A stretch of DNA of 64,000 bases from Desarmillaria ectypa (GCA_030407005.1 JAUDYN010000007.1:2666001-2730000), one strand, 5' to 3'; shown: positions 34,411-46,328, counted from the first letter of the stretch. The notes: generated from the letters alone by a model not told the origin. A program made the numbers and translations.

Positions 34411-36270
34411 ATGTCGGACTACGGCTCTTCTCGAGAGTCGTCTCCATGCCGCGACGACAAGCCTTCCCACCGTAACTTTTATCTCGGCCTCAGCCAGGGA
34501 AGGCAGCTTTCGGACGCATATGATATTCTCCTGCCCCCGTGGCGTGCAGCTATCCGGAGAAAGCTCATTCAGACCGTGCACCTCGAGTCCAAGTTGATAG
34601 CGTGCATGCAGGTGCGTTATCGAGGACCTCTTGCTTGCTTAATATTGTTAAGGTTTTCTAGGAATACATACGCACGCCCTGGCTAGATGCATATTTTGTG
34701 TACACTTCGTCTTTAGGTTGGTATCCGACCGATCATGAGTCAGACATTGTCTGACCCATTGCTGGTGTAGGAACGCATACCTTCTTCATGACTGTGCTCC
34801 CGGTACTGTATTTCTTCGGGTACGAAGACATGGGACGTGGGTATGTATTTGCTACTTCTTTCCCAATTTGACACCAATTATTCATCTAACTATTAGGCTT
34901 GTTATTGTTTTGGCTCTGGGCGTATACTTTTCCTCCTTTGTAAAAGACCTTATCTGCTCTCCCCGGCCCTTTTCGCCTCCCGTAACGCGTCTTAGTGAGT
35001 GATATACCAGGAAGTCACGAATATTCTGATTTGCTGTCTCAGCCATCGGGACACACCACCTAGAATACGGCTTCCCTTCAACGCACTCTACAAATAGCGT
35101 CTCTATCGCGCTGTTCCTTTTCGGACATGTTTATCTCCTCGCGTCCGGTACACCCAACTCTGAGATGTCACCCGTGATATCCTCTTTCACCTACAACGTC
35201 CTCGTCGTTCTACTCATATTCTACACCTTTTCCATCGTCTTTGGCCGACTATACACAGCGATGCACTCCTTCACTGACTGTGTTGTAGGCGTCATCCTAG
35301 GTGCCGGTCTTTGGTGGGCGCACACCAGTTTTCCCGGTATCCCCGTCAAAATTCCGTCCACGTCTACAACGGTCTACTTTGCGCGCGGACTGGGCGCGGG
35401 CAAATGGATGGATGACTGGGTGCAGAGCGGAGGTTGGGAAGTTCCCCTGATACTTATATCCGTTTGTCTCCTTGCAGTAAATCAGCACCCACAGCCAGTA
35501 GATGATTGTCCGTGTTTCGAGGATGCCATCGCGTTCGGGAGTGTCGTGCTTGGACTTTTAGTTGGGTCTTGGGGCGTTTCTTTTACTAATCTCTCTGAAC
35601 GTCGTGCGGTGGTTATGCCTGGAAGTGGATGGGTGTTCGATCAAACACTGGCAACATGGATAGCTGTGGAGCGTGAATGGCAGGACGTGTGCTTGTGGTG
35701 GGGCGTGGCAACTTTGAAGATGGTGGTAGGTATCCTTGCTATCTTTGCGTGGCGTATCCTTGCCAAGTCAGCATTGCACATCACCCTACCACCGCTTTAC
35801 CGGTTACTTTCCAAGAGCTTCCGGCTGCCAAATCGAAGGTTCTACACCCCTGCGACAGATTATAAAAATGTCCCCAGCGAATTTGCTCACGAAGGCGGTT
35901 TGAGGCCGATTCCTAGTGTCATCGATCTGCCAGGAAGCGTGGAGATGGAGGTGGGCGAAGGAAGCGCGTTCTCTTACCCCGCACCTCGAACGAGGGCAGT
36001 CAAGATGAGGAATGGGAACGAGAAGGCGAGGTTTGCGAATGGCAAGGGCGTCGTTGAAAGGGAACAAGAGAAGGAAGACGAGGTTAAGCATTACGATGCT
36101 GATGGTAAATCATTTTTTCTCGCATTGTTATTGATACTGCATTGACGTTTTTGCTAGTGCTTACGAAGGTTACGGTGTACGCAGGTATCGCTCTTTTGGC
36201 CAGCCAGGTCTTACCTGTCATGTTTGACGTTCTGGGATGGGGCGTGCGGTCGTGGCCTGTCGATGCCTGA
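34411..36270 (+). CDS. Long-chain base (sphingosine/dihydrosphingosine) 1-phosphate phosphatase, one apparent frameshift
   Basis: Six exons: 34411-34611, 34662-34716, 34772-34840, 34897-34994, 35043-36104, 36158-36270; about 510 residues once the frame slip is allowed for. The PAP2 motifs are FVKDLICSPRP (motif 1), LEYGFPSTHSTNS (motif 2) and GRLYTAMHSFTDCVVG (motif 3), as in yeast Lcb3/Ysr3 and mammalian SPP enzymes; multiple membrane spans surround them. The enzyme removes phosphate from long-chain-base phosphates in the ER, balancing ceramide synthesis against signalling lipids. Within exon 3 the reading GTHTFFMTVL changes frame before VLYFFGYEDMGRG: one C appears to be missing at about 34798-34801. 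Splice phases on both sides fit only if that base is restored. Confidence 0.88.
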
Positions 36271-36553
36271 GGATGAGATATTTATGATATTTTACTCCCA
36301 CATTACGCTACAGTACATTATTACCATGTAAATTCGGAGATTTGGATAAGCTAATTTGTTTCACCCTTTGATACATATCGAATGCTACTGCACCGGATTC
36401 CAAATCGTAGTTTCGACTCATGATACTGCGGAATGCAAGGGTGATAGAATGTGAGAAAACCAAGTTGGAACAGTTAGTAGCGGAAAGCGATGCAGCTTGT
36501 TACATGTCATCTCTGGGCTTTTATATCATCTTCTTTGTCGTCGTGCTCTCTTC

Positions 36554-38080
36554 ATGAGTCTCGACCAGAATTTATTCACACTCCTCGTCACCCCCAACAA
36601 AGAGGATCCTAATGTTATCGACCTCGTCGACCCTTCGGGGGTGACCTATTACAGGAAACAACGGGTCGCTAGTGCTGTATACATGGCTGAGGTGTACGGT
36701 GCGTTTCCCGCATCTTTCTACCATTTTCGTGCTCATGAATGGGTAGATTTCATGTCCGAGTCGCTGCTTGTAACAGCGACGGCCCCATCTGCCTCCAGCA
36801 AGACCAAGATCCTCGAGCTATACAATCCAACCACGACGGTCGAGCTCAAGTACACCGGCACACTAACCTTTCGATGGAATTTCAAGTGGGAGAAGTAAGT
36901 CTGAGTGTAAGTACCTTGAGACCAGGCTGGATACTGAGAGCACCCTTAGCTTCGAATTCGAATGGAAACGCGAAGAATGCTTCATGCTCCGGAAACCCGA
37001 TCCGCCAGTTCTCGTTGCTATTACCAAGGAACCCGCTGGGCGGCTCAAAACAAATTCGATCCAGATTTTGGACTACAACTTGAATCGGTAAAGAGCATCA
37101 GTACTGTTGCTCATCATCACTAGCATGGGTTGATGTTTATCAGATTCGACATCGACGATAGGAAGGGCCTGGAAATCGTTATATTGACGGCACTTCTAAC
37201 GTTCCAGGACGCAAATGAGAGCCATCATGGCTTGCCTAGGGACTCTGAGGGAATAGTCAAGACCAAGCCGATCTCGACTCCTCCTCCTCCTCCGCCACCA
37301 CCAAAACCGCCAGCAAAGACCGGCGTGGACAGAATAGCAGAAATTCAGGCCATACGCGGAGAAATCAACGAGCTGACTGTGGAGGAAGAGGGGGATATCA
37401 CGCATTACGCCCAATATTGCTCAAACTTGCTCCAGGTGCGTTGTCATCTTGGCAACTGGATTTTACTGTAACATTCTTCCAGGACGAAGCAATGCTATTC
37501 GTTACTGTACGATCATCTTCCGCGATGCAAGTTCCAAAGGTGCTTCAAGTAGTGGAAGAGACAAAGCGTATACGGCATAAAGCTGGCCTGGACGACGAAA
37601 TCTTCCAATATGTCCTCTACGACACCCTCTCCCAGCGACCCCGGAGAATAAACCTCAACGACACACCCGACAATAAATACGTACCTCCCAACAGCCTCGT
37701 TGTCCACTTGAGCAAAATACCCATGCCAGAGCTGCAACCCTCAGTGACACCGACACCGACACCTACAAGCACATCACCGTCAATATCCTTAAGCACCCAC
37801 CATGAGAAGGAGAAGAAACGTATGTTCTCTTGATCTGTTATCCGCGCATTTCTGGTCTTACAGGTGCAATGAAGCGAAGAAGATAGCTCGACGGTCTCGA
37901 TCCGGCTCCAAGTCGCCACCCCATGTCCATTCATACCAGATGCACCCCTATCAGCCATCGCCATCGCCCTCACAATTGAATAATCCTGGGATATATACCG
38001 CCCCTCCACCACCACTCCCAGCGAGGCCCGTGAATAACATGGTCTCGGGCTTGTTTGATATACTGAATTATAAGAAGTAG
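36554..38080 (+). CDS. Conserved fungal protein of unknown function
   Basis: Five exons: 36554-36894, 36950-37087, 37144-37435, 37483-37819 and about 37875-38080. Introns are 47-56 nt and phase holds, the last using a GAAG acceptor because the nearer CAG would make a 44-nt intron in the wrong frame. About 437 residues. The first ~210 residues look folded (DLVDPSGVTYYRKQR, TGTLTFRWNFKWEK, FEFEWKREECFMLRKPDPP, IQILDYNLNRFDIDDRKGLE). A PPPPPPPPKPP linker follows, then a second folded-looking segment (LFVTVRSSSAMQVPKVLQVV) and a basic, proline-rich tail ending DILNYKK. No signal peptide or membrane span. I do not recognise a named domain. Confidence 0.75.
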
Positions 38081-38810
38081 GAGTGGGATGATTATGCTTT
38101 CTATTGTTTTGGTACTAGGAAAGGTGTCTTCAGAATGGACAACGAAGACTGTACTTTTAACACTATACACGTTGAACAAACCTCATCGAGTCACCGGTCC
38201 GGCCTCCGTAATTTCAAGCCTGCCAGCACTTTCTCACTTGTTTCTCCCCTTCATTTTCACATCAACTGTGCCATGTTCCATCTGAACATGCATCCTCCAG
38301 CCATTTCCACATGTTAGCATATCATAGGCGTCCCTTTTCGCGGCTTACCGGACGTGAGAATATTCACCATTGTGATTTTGCTTCTTGACTTCAGGCCTCA
38401 ACCTCAAGCTTCAGGCACCGAGGTCACGCCTTTTATAGTATTCTTTCAACTTATTCTGGGAAAATACAAGATTGATGATCTTTACCTTGCGACTAAAATT
38501 TCAATGCGTACCCTTTCATCGCTATTTCTTTACTTACTCGTGCATTCCCTGAACCTTCCCGGCAGACGACCTGGCGGCTCCTGGACATTGTGATTCAAAT
38601 TCCAATGGACTGGTGCTTCGGAGGTGACCATGAAGTGAGGCGACGTCTTTCACGACGAAAAGTGGATCGGGTATACGCTTGTGCAGGCACCTTACACGAT
38701 CGCCTACTCACGATAACTGCATGTACCATGTACCACACAACAGGACCAGAAAAACCGCACCCGGAAACCGTCGATGCACCATCATAAATCGGACAAGAAT
38801 ACAAAACGCG
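38081..38810. other. Convergent intergenic spacer
   Basis: About 730 bp between the convergent ends of the unknown conserved gene and gene A of the accessory island. Only short, unrecognised open frames. Confidence 0.45.
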
Positions 38811-41540
38811 TTACGCTATTTTAACAAAAGTACAATCCAATGCGACGCCCAGGTTGCTGCGATCCTTGATAATTTTGTCCCCAACAACTACCAACCCACA
38901 CTCACTCTTCTTCTGATCACGGGCGTACAGCGCAATTCTATGGTTTGACATCTGCTTCGCGATGAACCCGTATGATTGGCCTCTCTCTTTTTGAGAATCC
39001 TCATATGTCCAGAACGCGAGCACTTCTTTATCCGCAGGAGCCGACAGCGAGATGTACTTGTTCACGCTCTTACCATCGAGCTCCGAATACTTCCCTCCTA
39101 TATAGCCCACCTTTCCGGACTTCCATGTCTTGTCTGTAACACCCGTCTCGAGCACGAAGTGGAACACTGCACCGGAATTGCTCTTGCGTGGACTGACAAG
39201 CGTGACGCCGCCCATGGGGAATCCTAAGCCTAGGTGGCCAGGTCCGAGCTCGGTACCGTCAGCGAAACGGATCTTGTATTTGGAGCCTACAGAGAGCTTG
39301 GCGCCTTGCGAGTCGACAAGATCCTAAAAGTAAAATAAATGTGAGTGTCTATGCAGGTTCGAGAAGGATGTGAAGACACATACGCCGCTGGTATCAGTAT
39401 GCGGTTGTGTACCCGTTCCGGTGCCAGTAGTCGGGCCTGTCGGCGGTTTACCGGTGCCAGTCGTTGGTTTATCTGTGCCAGATGGTGGCTTGCCGGTTCC
39501 AGTTGACGACTTATCGGTGCCATGGGGTAGGGTCATTCCCGTACCAGTGCCCGTTCCCGTTCCCGTTCCGATTCCTTTATCACCAGTTCCAATGCCCGTC
39601 CCGGTGCCTGTCCCTATCCCAGTTCCCTTATCCCCCGTCCCAGTTCCAGTTCCAGTTCCAGTTCCAGTTCCCTTGCCAGTCCCCGTACCTCCCTTGTCTC
39701 CTGTGCCAGTGCCGGTACCAGTTCCCGTTCCCGTCCCCGTCCCTTTGTCTCCAGTGCCAGTCCCCGTACCAGTACCAGTCCCCGTACCCTTATCCCCAAT
39801 ACCAGTACCGGTGCCTGTACCCTTGCCAGTGCCAGTACCCTTATCTCCAGTACCGCTACCCGTGCCTGTACCGGTACCAGTGCCCGTGCCCTTATCTCCT
39901 GTGCCAGTACCAGTACCCGTCCCAGTACCCGTCCCAGTCGGCGTGCCATTTGGTACACCATTTGGTTTGGTTTCAGGTGGGCAAATAGGAGGTTTTGTCG
40001 TCGGATCAGGAACCTTGGTGGGGGCTGGAGGATCACAACCCTCTGTTTTCTTCGGTGGGGGATCGCAGATAGGCTTGTCAGGCTCGTCAGGCTTCTTCGG
40101 CGGGTCGGAGGGCTTTGTCGTGGTACCAGTACCCGTTCCCATCCCGTGGGATTTCTCGGATTTCTTCGGTGGGGGGTTGCAGTCATCTGGCTTCTTCGGT
40201 GGATCAGATGGTTTTGTAGTACCTGTGCCAGTTCCAGTCCCAGTCCCAGTCCCAGTCCCATGGGGTTCCTCTGTTTTCTTTGGCGGGGGACTGCAGTCAT
40301 CTGGCTTCTTCGGAGGTTCACAACCTGTTTTCTTCGGCGAGTCAGATGGTTTTGCCATGCCCGTACCCGTACCATGAGGTTCCTCTGGTTTGTTCGGGGT
40401 GGACACTCGTCTGGCTTCTTCGGCGGTCCAGATGGTTTCGTCGTTCCCTCATCTGGTTTCCTTGGTGGTGGATCGCAAGTACCAGAGGGTTTGGGAGGCT
40501 CCTTTGTTCCATCAGGTTTCTTCGGCGGGTCAGTCGGTTTGAGAGGTTCTTTCGTTCCTGGCAGGCATTCAGGATCTGGCTTCTTGTCGGGAGGATGGAT
40601 GACAGGAGGCTTTGGTGTACCAGTGCCAGTTCCAGTGCCAGTTCCAGTTCCAGTACCCGTGGGCCCTTTCGTTCCTGGAGGGCATTCGGGGTCTGGTTTC
40701 TTGTCGGGATGCGGGACGACAGGAGGCTTTGGTGTGCCCGTGCCCGTGCCAGTAGGTTCTTTCGTCCCTGGTGGGCAATCCGGTTTCTTTGGTGGCACCG
40801 TTGTACCAGTTCCCGTGCCCGTGCCAGTTCCCGTTCCTGTACCAGTCCCTTGATCTCCCTTCGTAGCCGTGTTCTTGAATTGCCACAGCTGAGCATGCCC
40901 ACTATGGGTTTTCAAACGGATCTGAAAGAATCATAAGTCAACTTGTTGTAGGATTGACGACAAAACAAACACAACGTACCCTAGTACCAGGTGCATTCTT
41001 ATCGAGATTGTAACCAAACTTAGAGTTGGGCCATCGTATTCTGTGCAGCTTGTTGAAGAAAAACGCGTTTATGGGGATGAGAACAAGTCAGCATACTGGA
41101 AGATGAGATTTTCCTCGTCTTGAGCTTGTAGGTCCCATGCGACAGGGAAAGGACTCGTCACGATAGCGACATTGTCAGCGATGGCTGAGTCGACGGTAAG
41201 GTAAGCGCCATCGAATTTACTTCGAATCACGTATCCCGCTCCAAACGCCGTGACTTCCCACTTCATTGGCGAGTCAGTACTACTGCATATATTGCATGAA
41301 AGGTTGGAGCGCATACCTGCTGATTCTTCTGGTTATTAATCGCAGGATAACCTGTCACCAAATTGATATTCAGACGATAGATTTGGTAGCATATAGGATA
41401 CGCTTACCTGAGACATACTTCAGGTCTCCTAGTTCTTGATCAATAACTGTCTTGTGCTCGACACTGACGATAACATATGTTCCGTCCGATAGTCTCCCAG
41501 ACTTGTTCTTGGGGGGTGGGGGTATGGGAGGAGCAGCCAT
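38811..41540 (-). CDS. Island gene A: beta-trefoil + Thr-Gly/Pro-Lys linker + novel C-terminal module
   Basis: Six exons: 41540-41408, 41351-41317, 41260-41097, 41040-40980, 40921-39384, 39323-38811; about 810 residues. Residues 1-~170 look like a ricin-B-type beta-trefoil without signal peptide: [50 protein letters not shown] and SGHAQLWQF supply the Q-x-W-like repeats. A ~500-residue linker of (Thr-Gly)n blocks alternating with PPKKPD/[11 protein letters not shown] repeats follows. The last exon (170 residues, phase 0) is the module shared with genes B and [68 protein letters not shown]. Exon 5 is 1538 nt, one short of phase: a C is missing at 40396-40399. Cytosolic sugar binding is plausible; the module's role is unknown. 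Confidence 0.75.
39533..40860 (-). repeat. Coding hexanucleotide minisatellite (Thr-Gly) and PPKKP repeats in gene A
   Basis: On the coding strand GGNACN hexamers encoding Gly-Thr run in blocks, densest at about 39533-39945, with shorter arrays at 40205-40262, 40617-40663 and 40803-40850. Between them lie degenerate repeats of PPKKPD, PPGTKEP and [10 protein letters not shown] type. Third positions vary, so the array is not a fresh pure expansion. The complementary strand gives a long Val-Pro open frame that is a shadow. Confidence 0.8.
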
Positions 41541-42133
41541 TGTAATGCGAAGAGAGCAATGAGAAGTACGCGTTTAAAAGACACGTTCAGAGAAAATGTG
41601 AAACTGCGATACGCAGTTATACAATTCGAATGAGAAGAGAGGCGTTCATTCTACCCGTCGGTTAGTTTCCAAGAACCATAATTTGTCTGTGGCTCATCAA
41701 TCGCGAACCTTAGGCTGCATTCTCATCACGGAAAGTAGCGCGCAGCGTATGAATCATTAGAGCGCTTATTCTGCCACTTGCGTCATTTTGTCAAGAGATG
41801 CCTATTGTTCGGTCCTGCGACGCAGCCGATGCGAATTATTATTCAATATTTATCAATAACAGGCACCGGTACATCGGTGGAAGTGAAACTGTACTCGCCT
41901 TGAGGCTGGACCTGACTGAACGCGCTAGGATCTGACAGCGAGAATGCAAGATCAAAAGCCTCATGTACGTAGGACATCTGAAAATATGAAAGATTCGGAT
42001 GCGTGACAATCAAAAATTATTTAGGAAACCTACCCTCCGCAAGGAATAGAAAAACAGAGAAGATGTCATCGGAAGATAGCACGCTTTTCCACTAGTGATA
42101 CAAGCCTGAACGTATCTTCTCACCCAATTAAAC
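41541..42133. promoter_or_regulatory. Shared intergenic region between divergent island genes A and B
   Basis: Gene A (minus, start 41540) and gene B (plus, start 42134) are head to head with 593 bp between their start codons, so both promoters must lie here. No strong shared palindrome or TATA consensus was picked out by eye. Confidence 0.4.
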
Positions 42134-42730
42134 ATGTCTCAGAAAGCTGTGGGTCTCCTCATCATTCGAATCCTCGTTGAAATTTCTGAACCCAGATAAT
42201 AGCACCTTCTCGATTCCGATGGCAAGAACATCGAGAACCAGCACTACTATAAAATCCGTCTCGCCGACGGTAGTGAACTCGGATACGCACCAAGCGGAAT
42301 GTCCATCACCAGCGCCAAAGCCATCTGCGCACCCATGCCCTCCAATGCAGGAGCCCTCTTCCGGTTCGTACCAAAGGATGATAGCAAAAATGGCGTGCCA
42401 TGGACCATTGGGGATGTTGGAAGCCTGAAAGGGCTGCAGAGTAGGGAGGACGGTGCGGTGCTCAAGTTGGGCTTGAGCTTGTCGTCTCCCCCGACGGGTG
42501 GTACTGCAGCTTTGGGATGGTACGACTCGGCTTCGTGGGGATTCACAGGGAAGCAACTCCCTGGGAATAGAGTAGCGCTATATGCGCGAAACAAAGACGC
42601 AAAGGACGTTGGGCTGGTGGTTGTCGATCTCGGGAGGAACGAGTCGGCACTTGTGGAGGATCGTTCTGGGGATCATATTCCGTTGGACTGCCAGTTCGTG
42701 AGGATGGCACCGATTACTGCCAAGTTCTGA
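42134..42730 (+). CDS. Island gene B: stand-alone novel C-terminal module
   Basis: Two exons, 42134-42148 (five codons, MSQKA) and 42203-42730, around a 54-nt intron (GTGGGT..ATAG), phase 0; 180 residues. The second exon is almost entirely the module shared with genes A and C: HLLDSDGKN, YYKIRLADGSELGYAPSG, PSNAGALFRFVPKDD, TIGDVGSLKGLQS, LGWYDSASWGFTGKQLPGNR, VALYARN, DVGLVVVDLG, PLDCQFVRM. It is more diverged from A and C than those two are from each other. No signal peptide, membrane span or low-complexity front end. It shows that the module can exist alone and is probably an independently folding, cytosolic beta-rich domain. I cannot match it to a named family. Confidence 0.75.
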
Positions 42731-44782
42731 TGCATATATCAATGTGTAAGTAGAAATATTGGGAGGTAGACTTGCGATATGCTACCTCTCGGTATCGCGA
42801 TTTTGCCACTAAAAGACGTATACGCCTTGTCATTTGCAGAGAATGGACTACGAATGCATGAATCCTATTTGGAGCCTCGGCTTTAGCTTTAATTTCAGCG
42901 GCGAAGTCGCACATCGTCTTCATCGATATGATCCTCATCCTTGGGATAGAACCACTGAGTTTTCGTGAGGTTCAATTTTGGCGATACGTTGGTCGGCAGA
43001 GAAGAATGCCTGTCGAAGTCGCAGTGAAAAGCGACTGGCCGCACACCCATTTTGGGTCGGACACCTTGCCCAGTATTCCACCTTTACCGCCACCACCACC
43101 AGATTTCAACTCTAAAATATCGTATACTCTACCCTTGATTATCCACCGGAACAGTTTGAAATGACCATTTCGCGTTCGAAAATCATCATCAGAGTGAACA
43201 AAGCGCTTAAGGGCTTAGTCAGCAATGACTTGTCCCTGCGACAAACAATGGCTCTTCCATGTGCTACTATCCGACCGTACTGTCGTGGGAGAAAACAATT
43301 TCGAGCAACCGTTTTAGAGAAAACTCAAACGTCGGCTGAAAGAGATGACTGAGGTGCGTTTCTCCATGTATTTACGCGTGTTCTTACTTACTCTCATGAC
43401 AGCTAATTTATCATGACGCTGTATTGATGACAAGGATACTACTATAGTCCTTCCGAATCTTGTTACACCCCGAATCGTGCGAATCCGGCTTTAGTATTGA
43501 AATGCTGGAGCATAAAGATCTTGCTGACCATTTCTCATCGAATTCGGTTCTTCACAACAATTCTGACGGGCGCCAAAGCATCATCTATTTAAATTTCGTT
43601 TCGCTTCGCAGGTCTGAAGCAGCATTGGACGCGTATGACGCTTCAGCGGCCTTGCTAAACCATAAATGGTGAACGCTATTGGATTCCATCCCAAGACCAT
43701 CAAGTATTTCAACCTATTGCTGAGTTCATAGCTCGGGAGAAGAATCGTTTCATTGGGCGCCAGACGGTCCCTGAAGTATTTCGGTTAATATCAAGCAACG
43801 GTGTCAATGACTACTTCGGATTGACTTTGGGTTAGCTCAAAAATGAACAAGCGCTGGATTTGCTAGGTACGGTGCCTAGACTATTTCTGCCATGTTACTC
43901 ATTCTCATGTCTTGGCAGTTTTTTCAGTTGCATTACCATTTTCTCAATTTTGAAACGAAAATACGTAAAGAGTTGGCATTCCTGCCTTATCGATTCCGGC
44001 TCCTCTGAATTCCCACTAGGTATAGAACCTTTACTTGTAATGCTTGGAAACATCAGTGCATATGCAATAGGAAAAGGTGCGTCAACTAAATATGTCGACA
44101 TTGTGCAGCTGTTGGCCCGGACCATCCAGCGCTTTCGTGTCAAATCCTGTTCCAAGATTAGGATCCGCGAACATTTATCATTTATTGATTTACTTTGGCA
44201 TCATCCCAGCGGCTCTTGAATTAACACGGTCAGCCAATTTGACCGTGTCTAAGGCTCCACATTGGCAATTTCAGACTGCGAAATCTACGTCTGACAAAAA
44301 TGATGCTCTGGCGCACACGAAGCCTTATCTAGGGCACAAATCTGAGTGCATGCTATTTTAATCGTCCTCGTTTACATGCACGAGGCTGTGATCTCCCCTT
44401 CCAGCTGTCAGTTTTCATCAAGGTTCCCGTGACTAGCTTTGCGCGAACCTTGAGTGGGTGATTTCCAAACCCAGTGATTGAAGGGTTCAGTCTGAGTGAA
44501 CAAGCGCCCAAACGGGCTCTAGAATGGGTTCAATCACTTCCTTTGACATGGTATATTTTCGCTCGTTATCTCCTTGTCTTGACTGAATTAATATCTTGCA
44601 TAGGTAGAATTTGTGACCAAGTAAAGGGTGAGCGCATATGATTATATCGGGTACATTCTAACAGCGTTGGACAGATGGAATGTATTCGCCTGAGCTACTA
44701 ATCATGAAAAATACAACACAACTAGAGAGAGTTGACTTTATATACGACGACTCAGGAATCAAAATCATTGTCATTTCTCGCG
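42731..44782. other. 2-kb stretch, no supported gene, possible decayed coding fragments
   Basis: Several open frames of 60-120 codons occur (for example 43460-43672 and 43860-44219, plus) without start context, splice-consistent partners or recognised motifs. A GCGCGAACCTTG/CAAGGTTC imperfect inverted repeat lies near 44418-44453. Could be remnants of older island copies, but I could not align them to the module. Confidence 0.4.
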
Positions 44783-46328
44783 ATGTTTGGACCTCCGCGA
44801 TTTGGACCACCGGGTTACGCGCCACCACCGATGTGTCCGCCCCCGACTATATGCCCTCCACCGCCTATACGCCCGCCTGTTTGCCCGCCTCCTCCAGTGT
44901 GTCCACCCCAGCCGCCTATTTGCCCGCCTCCGGTGCATCCGCCGCCGCTAGTCGTTGTACCCCCGCCGCCCAAACTGCCACCTCCACCAGTGGTGATACC
45001 GCCAAAGCCGCCACCGGTACCGCCAGTTATTCCTCCTCCTAAACCACCCGTTCATCCGCCGCCACCACCAGTTGTACCCCCGCCACCAAAGCCGCCGCCG
45101 ACCATACCTCCGCCGAAGCAGCCACCTCCCAAGTGCCCGCCTCCTACTAAACCGCCACCCACTTGTCCTCCACCAACCAAACCACCTCCAAAGTGTCCGC
45201 CCCCAAAGCAGCCGCCTCCTAGTTGTCCTCCGCCGGAAAAACCGCCTCCGAAATACCCGCCTCCTACTAAACCGCCACCCACCTGTCCTCCACCAACCAA
45301 ACCACCTCCAGAGTGTCCTCCACCGATCAAACCTCCCTCCGAGTGCCCGCCGCCGACTAAACCTCCACCAGAATGCCCTCTACCAGAAAAACCCAAGTGT
45401 CCGCCGGAAAAACCTCCTCCCGAGTGTCCTAAACCGCCACCGGCATGCCCACCTCCGACTAATCCTTCTCCTCTAGAGTGTCCGCCTCCAGATAAACCTC
45501 ACCCCAGCAAAGAGTGTCCGCCGTCACCTGCATGTCCAGTTCCTGACAAACCCTATCCAACTCCACCGGGTTCGCCTCGAGAATGCCCCCCTCCTTGTCT
45601 GCCCTCCTCTACCTCTCCTCCTGGAACAGATACCAAGCCCACAGATGGAATGCCAACAACAAAACCAACCTCTGGTTCTGTTGGTACTCCTGCTCCCGAT
45701 ACGAAGACCAGCGGAACGACTGTGGCTGTCGGTGTCGGCATTGGGACTACTGTTGGAGGGAGTAAAAACGCCTCGGAAACGGCGACAGATACAAGCGGAG
45801 TACGCCGTTTTTCTTCATCGCCGAGTGTATACTGACGTTCCTCAGGACCTCATCGACTCTCTCGGCGTCAAACTCTCCACCGGATGCTTGTACAAAATCC
45901 GTTTCGCTGACGGGACCGAGCTGGGTTTTGGTCACCTCGGGTTAGGTAGCGTCATTGGCCACGTCCCGCTCGCCACTCCCCGTAAGAGCAACAGTGGGGC
46001 CATCTTCTCTCTCGGGGGTACATGGAAACTAGGAAGCGTGGGATATCTAAAAGGGACGTATTCCGGGTTGGATGGGAAGGGTGCGAGCATGACGATGTCG
46101 CTGTCGTCGACTGGTGTGCTTACGTGGTGGAATTACACCGATACCAAGAACGAGATGGGGTCTTCATATGGATTTACAGCGAGACAGATGCCCAATCGAA
46201 GGATTGCGTTGTACGGGTATGATGAGAGACACAAAGAATGCGGACTAGTGGTAGTGAGAGATCATATCATCAAGGATCCTAGTAATCTCGGTGTCGCTCT
46301 GGATTGCTATTTTGTTAGGGTCACCTAG
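44783..46328 (+). CDS. Island gene C: Pro/Cys-rich repeat protein + novel C-terminal module
   Basis: Two exons, 44783-45799 and 45846-46328, with a 46-nt intron (GTACGC..CTCAG), phase 0; about 499 residues. After MFGPPRFGPPGYAPPPMC, the first ~290 residues are proline-rich with regular Cys (CPPPTKPPPTCPPPTKPPPK type). A Gly/Thr/Val-rich stretch (TTVAVGVGIGTTVGG) and ETATDTSG lead into the intron. The last exon (160 residues) is the shared module: [99 protein letters not shown]. The DTSG just before the intron is identical in gene A, so A and C are the closest pair. No signal peptide. The front may form an extended rod; function unknown. Confidence 0.78.
45135..45320 (+). repeat. 120-bp tandem duplication in the Pro-rich repeat of gene C
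   Basis: Bases 45135-45192 and 45255-45312, exactly 120 bp (40 codons) apart, are nearly identical over about 58 bp (CCGCCTCCTACTAAACCGCC and following). The similarity weakens beyond about 45320. This is a higher-order repeat on top of the shorter CPPPTKPPP period and shows recent in-frame expansion. Confidence 0.75.

Noticed and set aside
39370..40377. 335-codon plus-strand open frame of Val-Pro repeats
   Set aside because: It is the exact antisense shadow of the Thr-Gly coding minisatellite in gene A, which has splice-consistent exons and a conserved C-terminal module on the minus strand.
43040..43165. Segment resembling the Pro-rich start of gene A (PSIPPLPPPPPDF)
   Set aside because: Low-complexity proline runs align by composition; no trefoil motif follows.
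45052..45396. Gly-rich minus-strand open frame
   Set aside because: Antisense shadow of the Pro-rich repeat of gene C.
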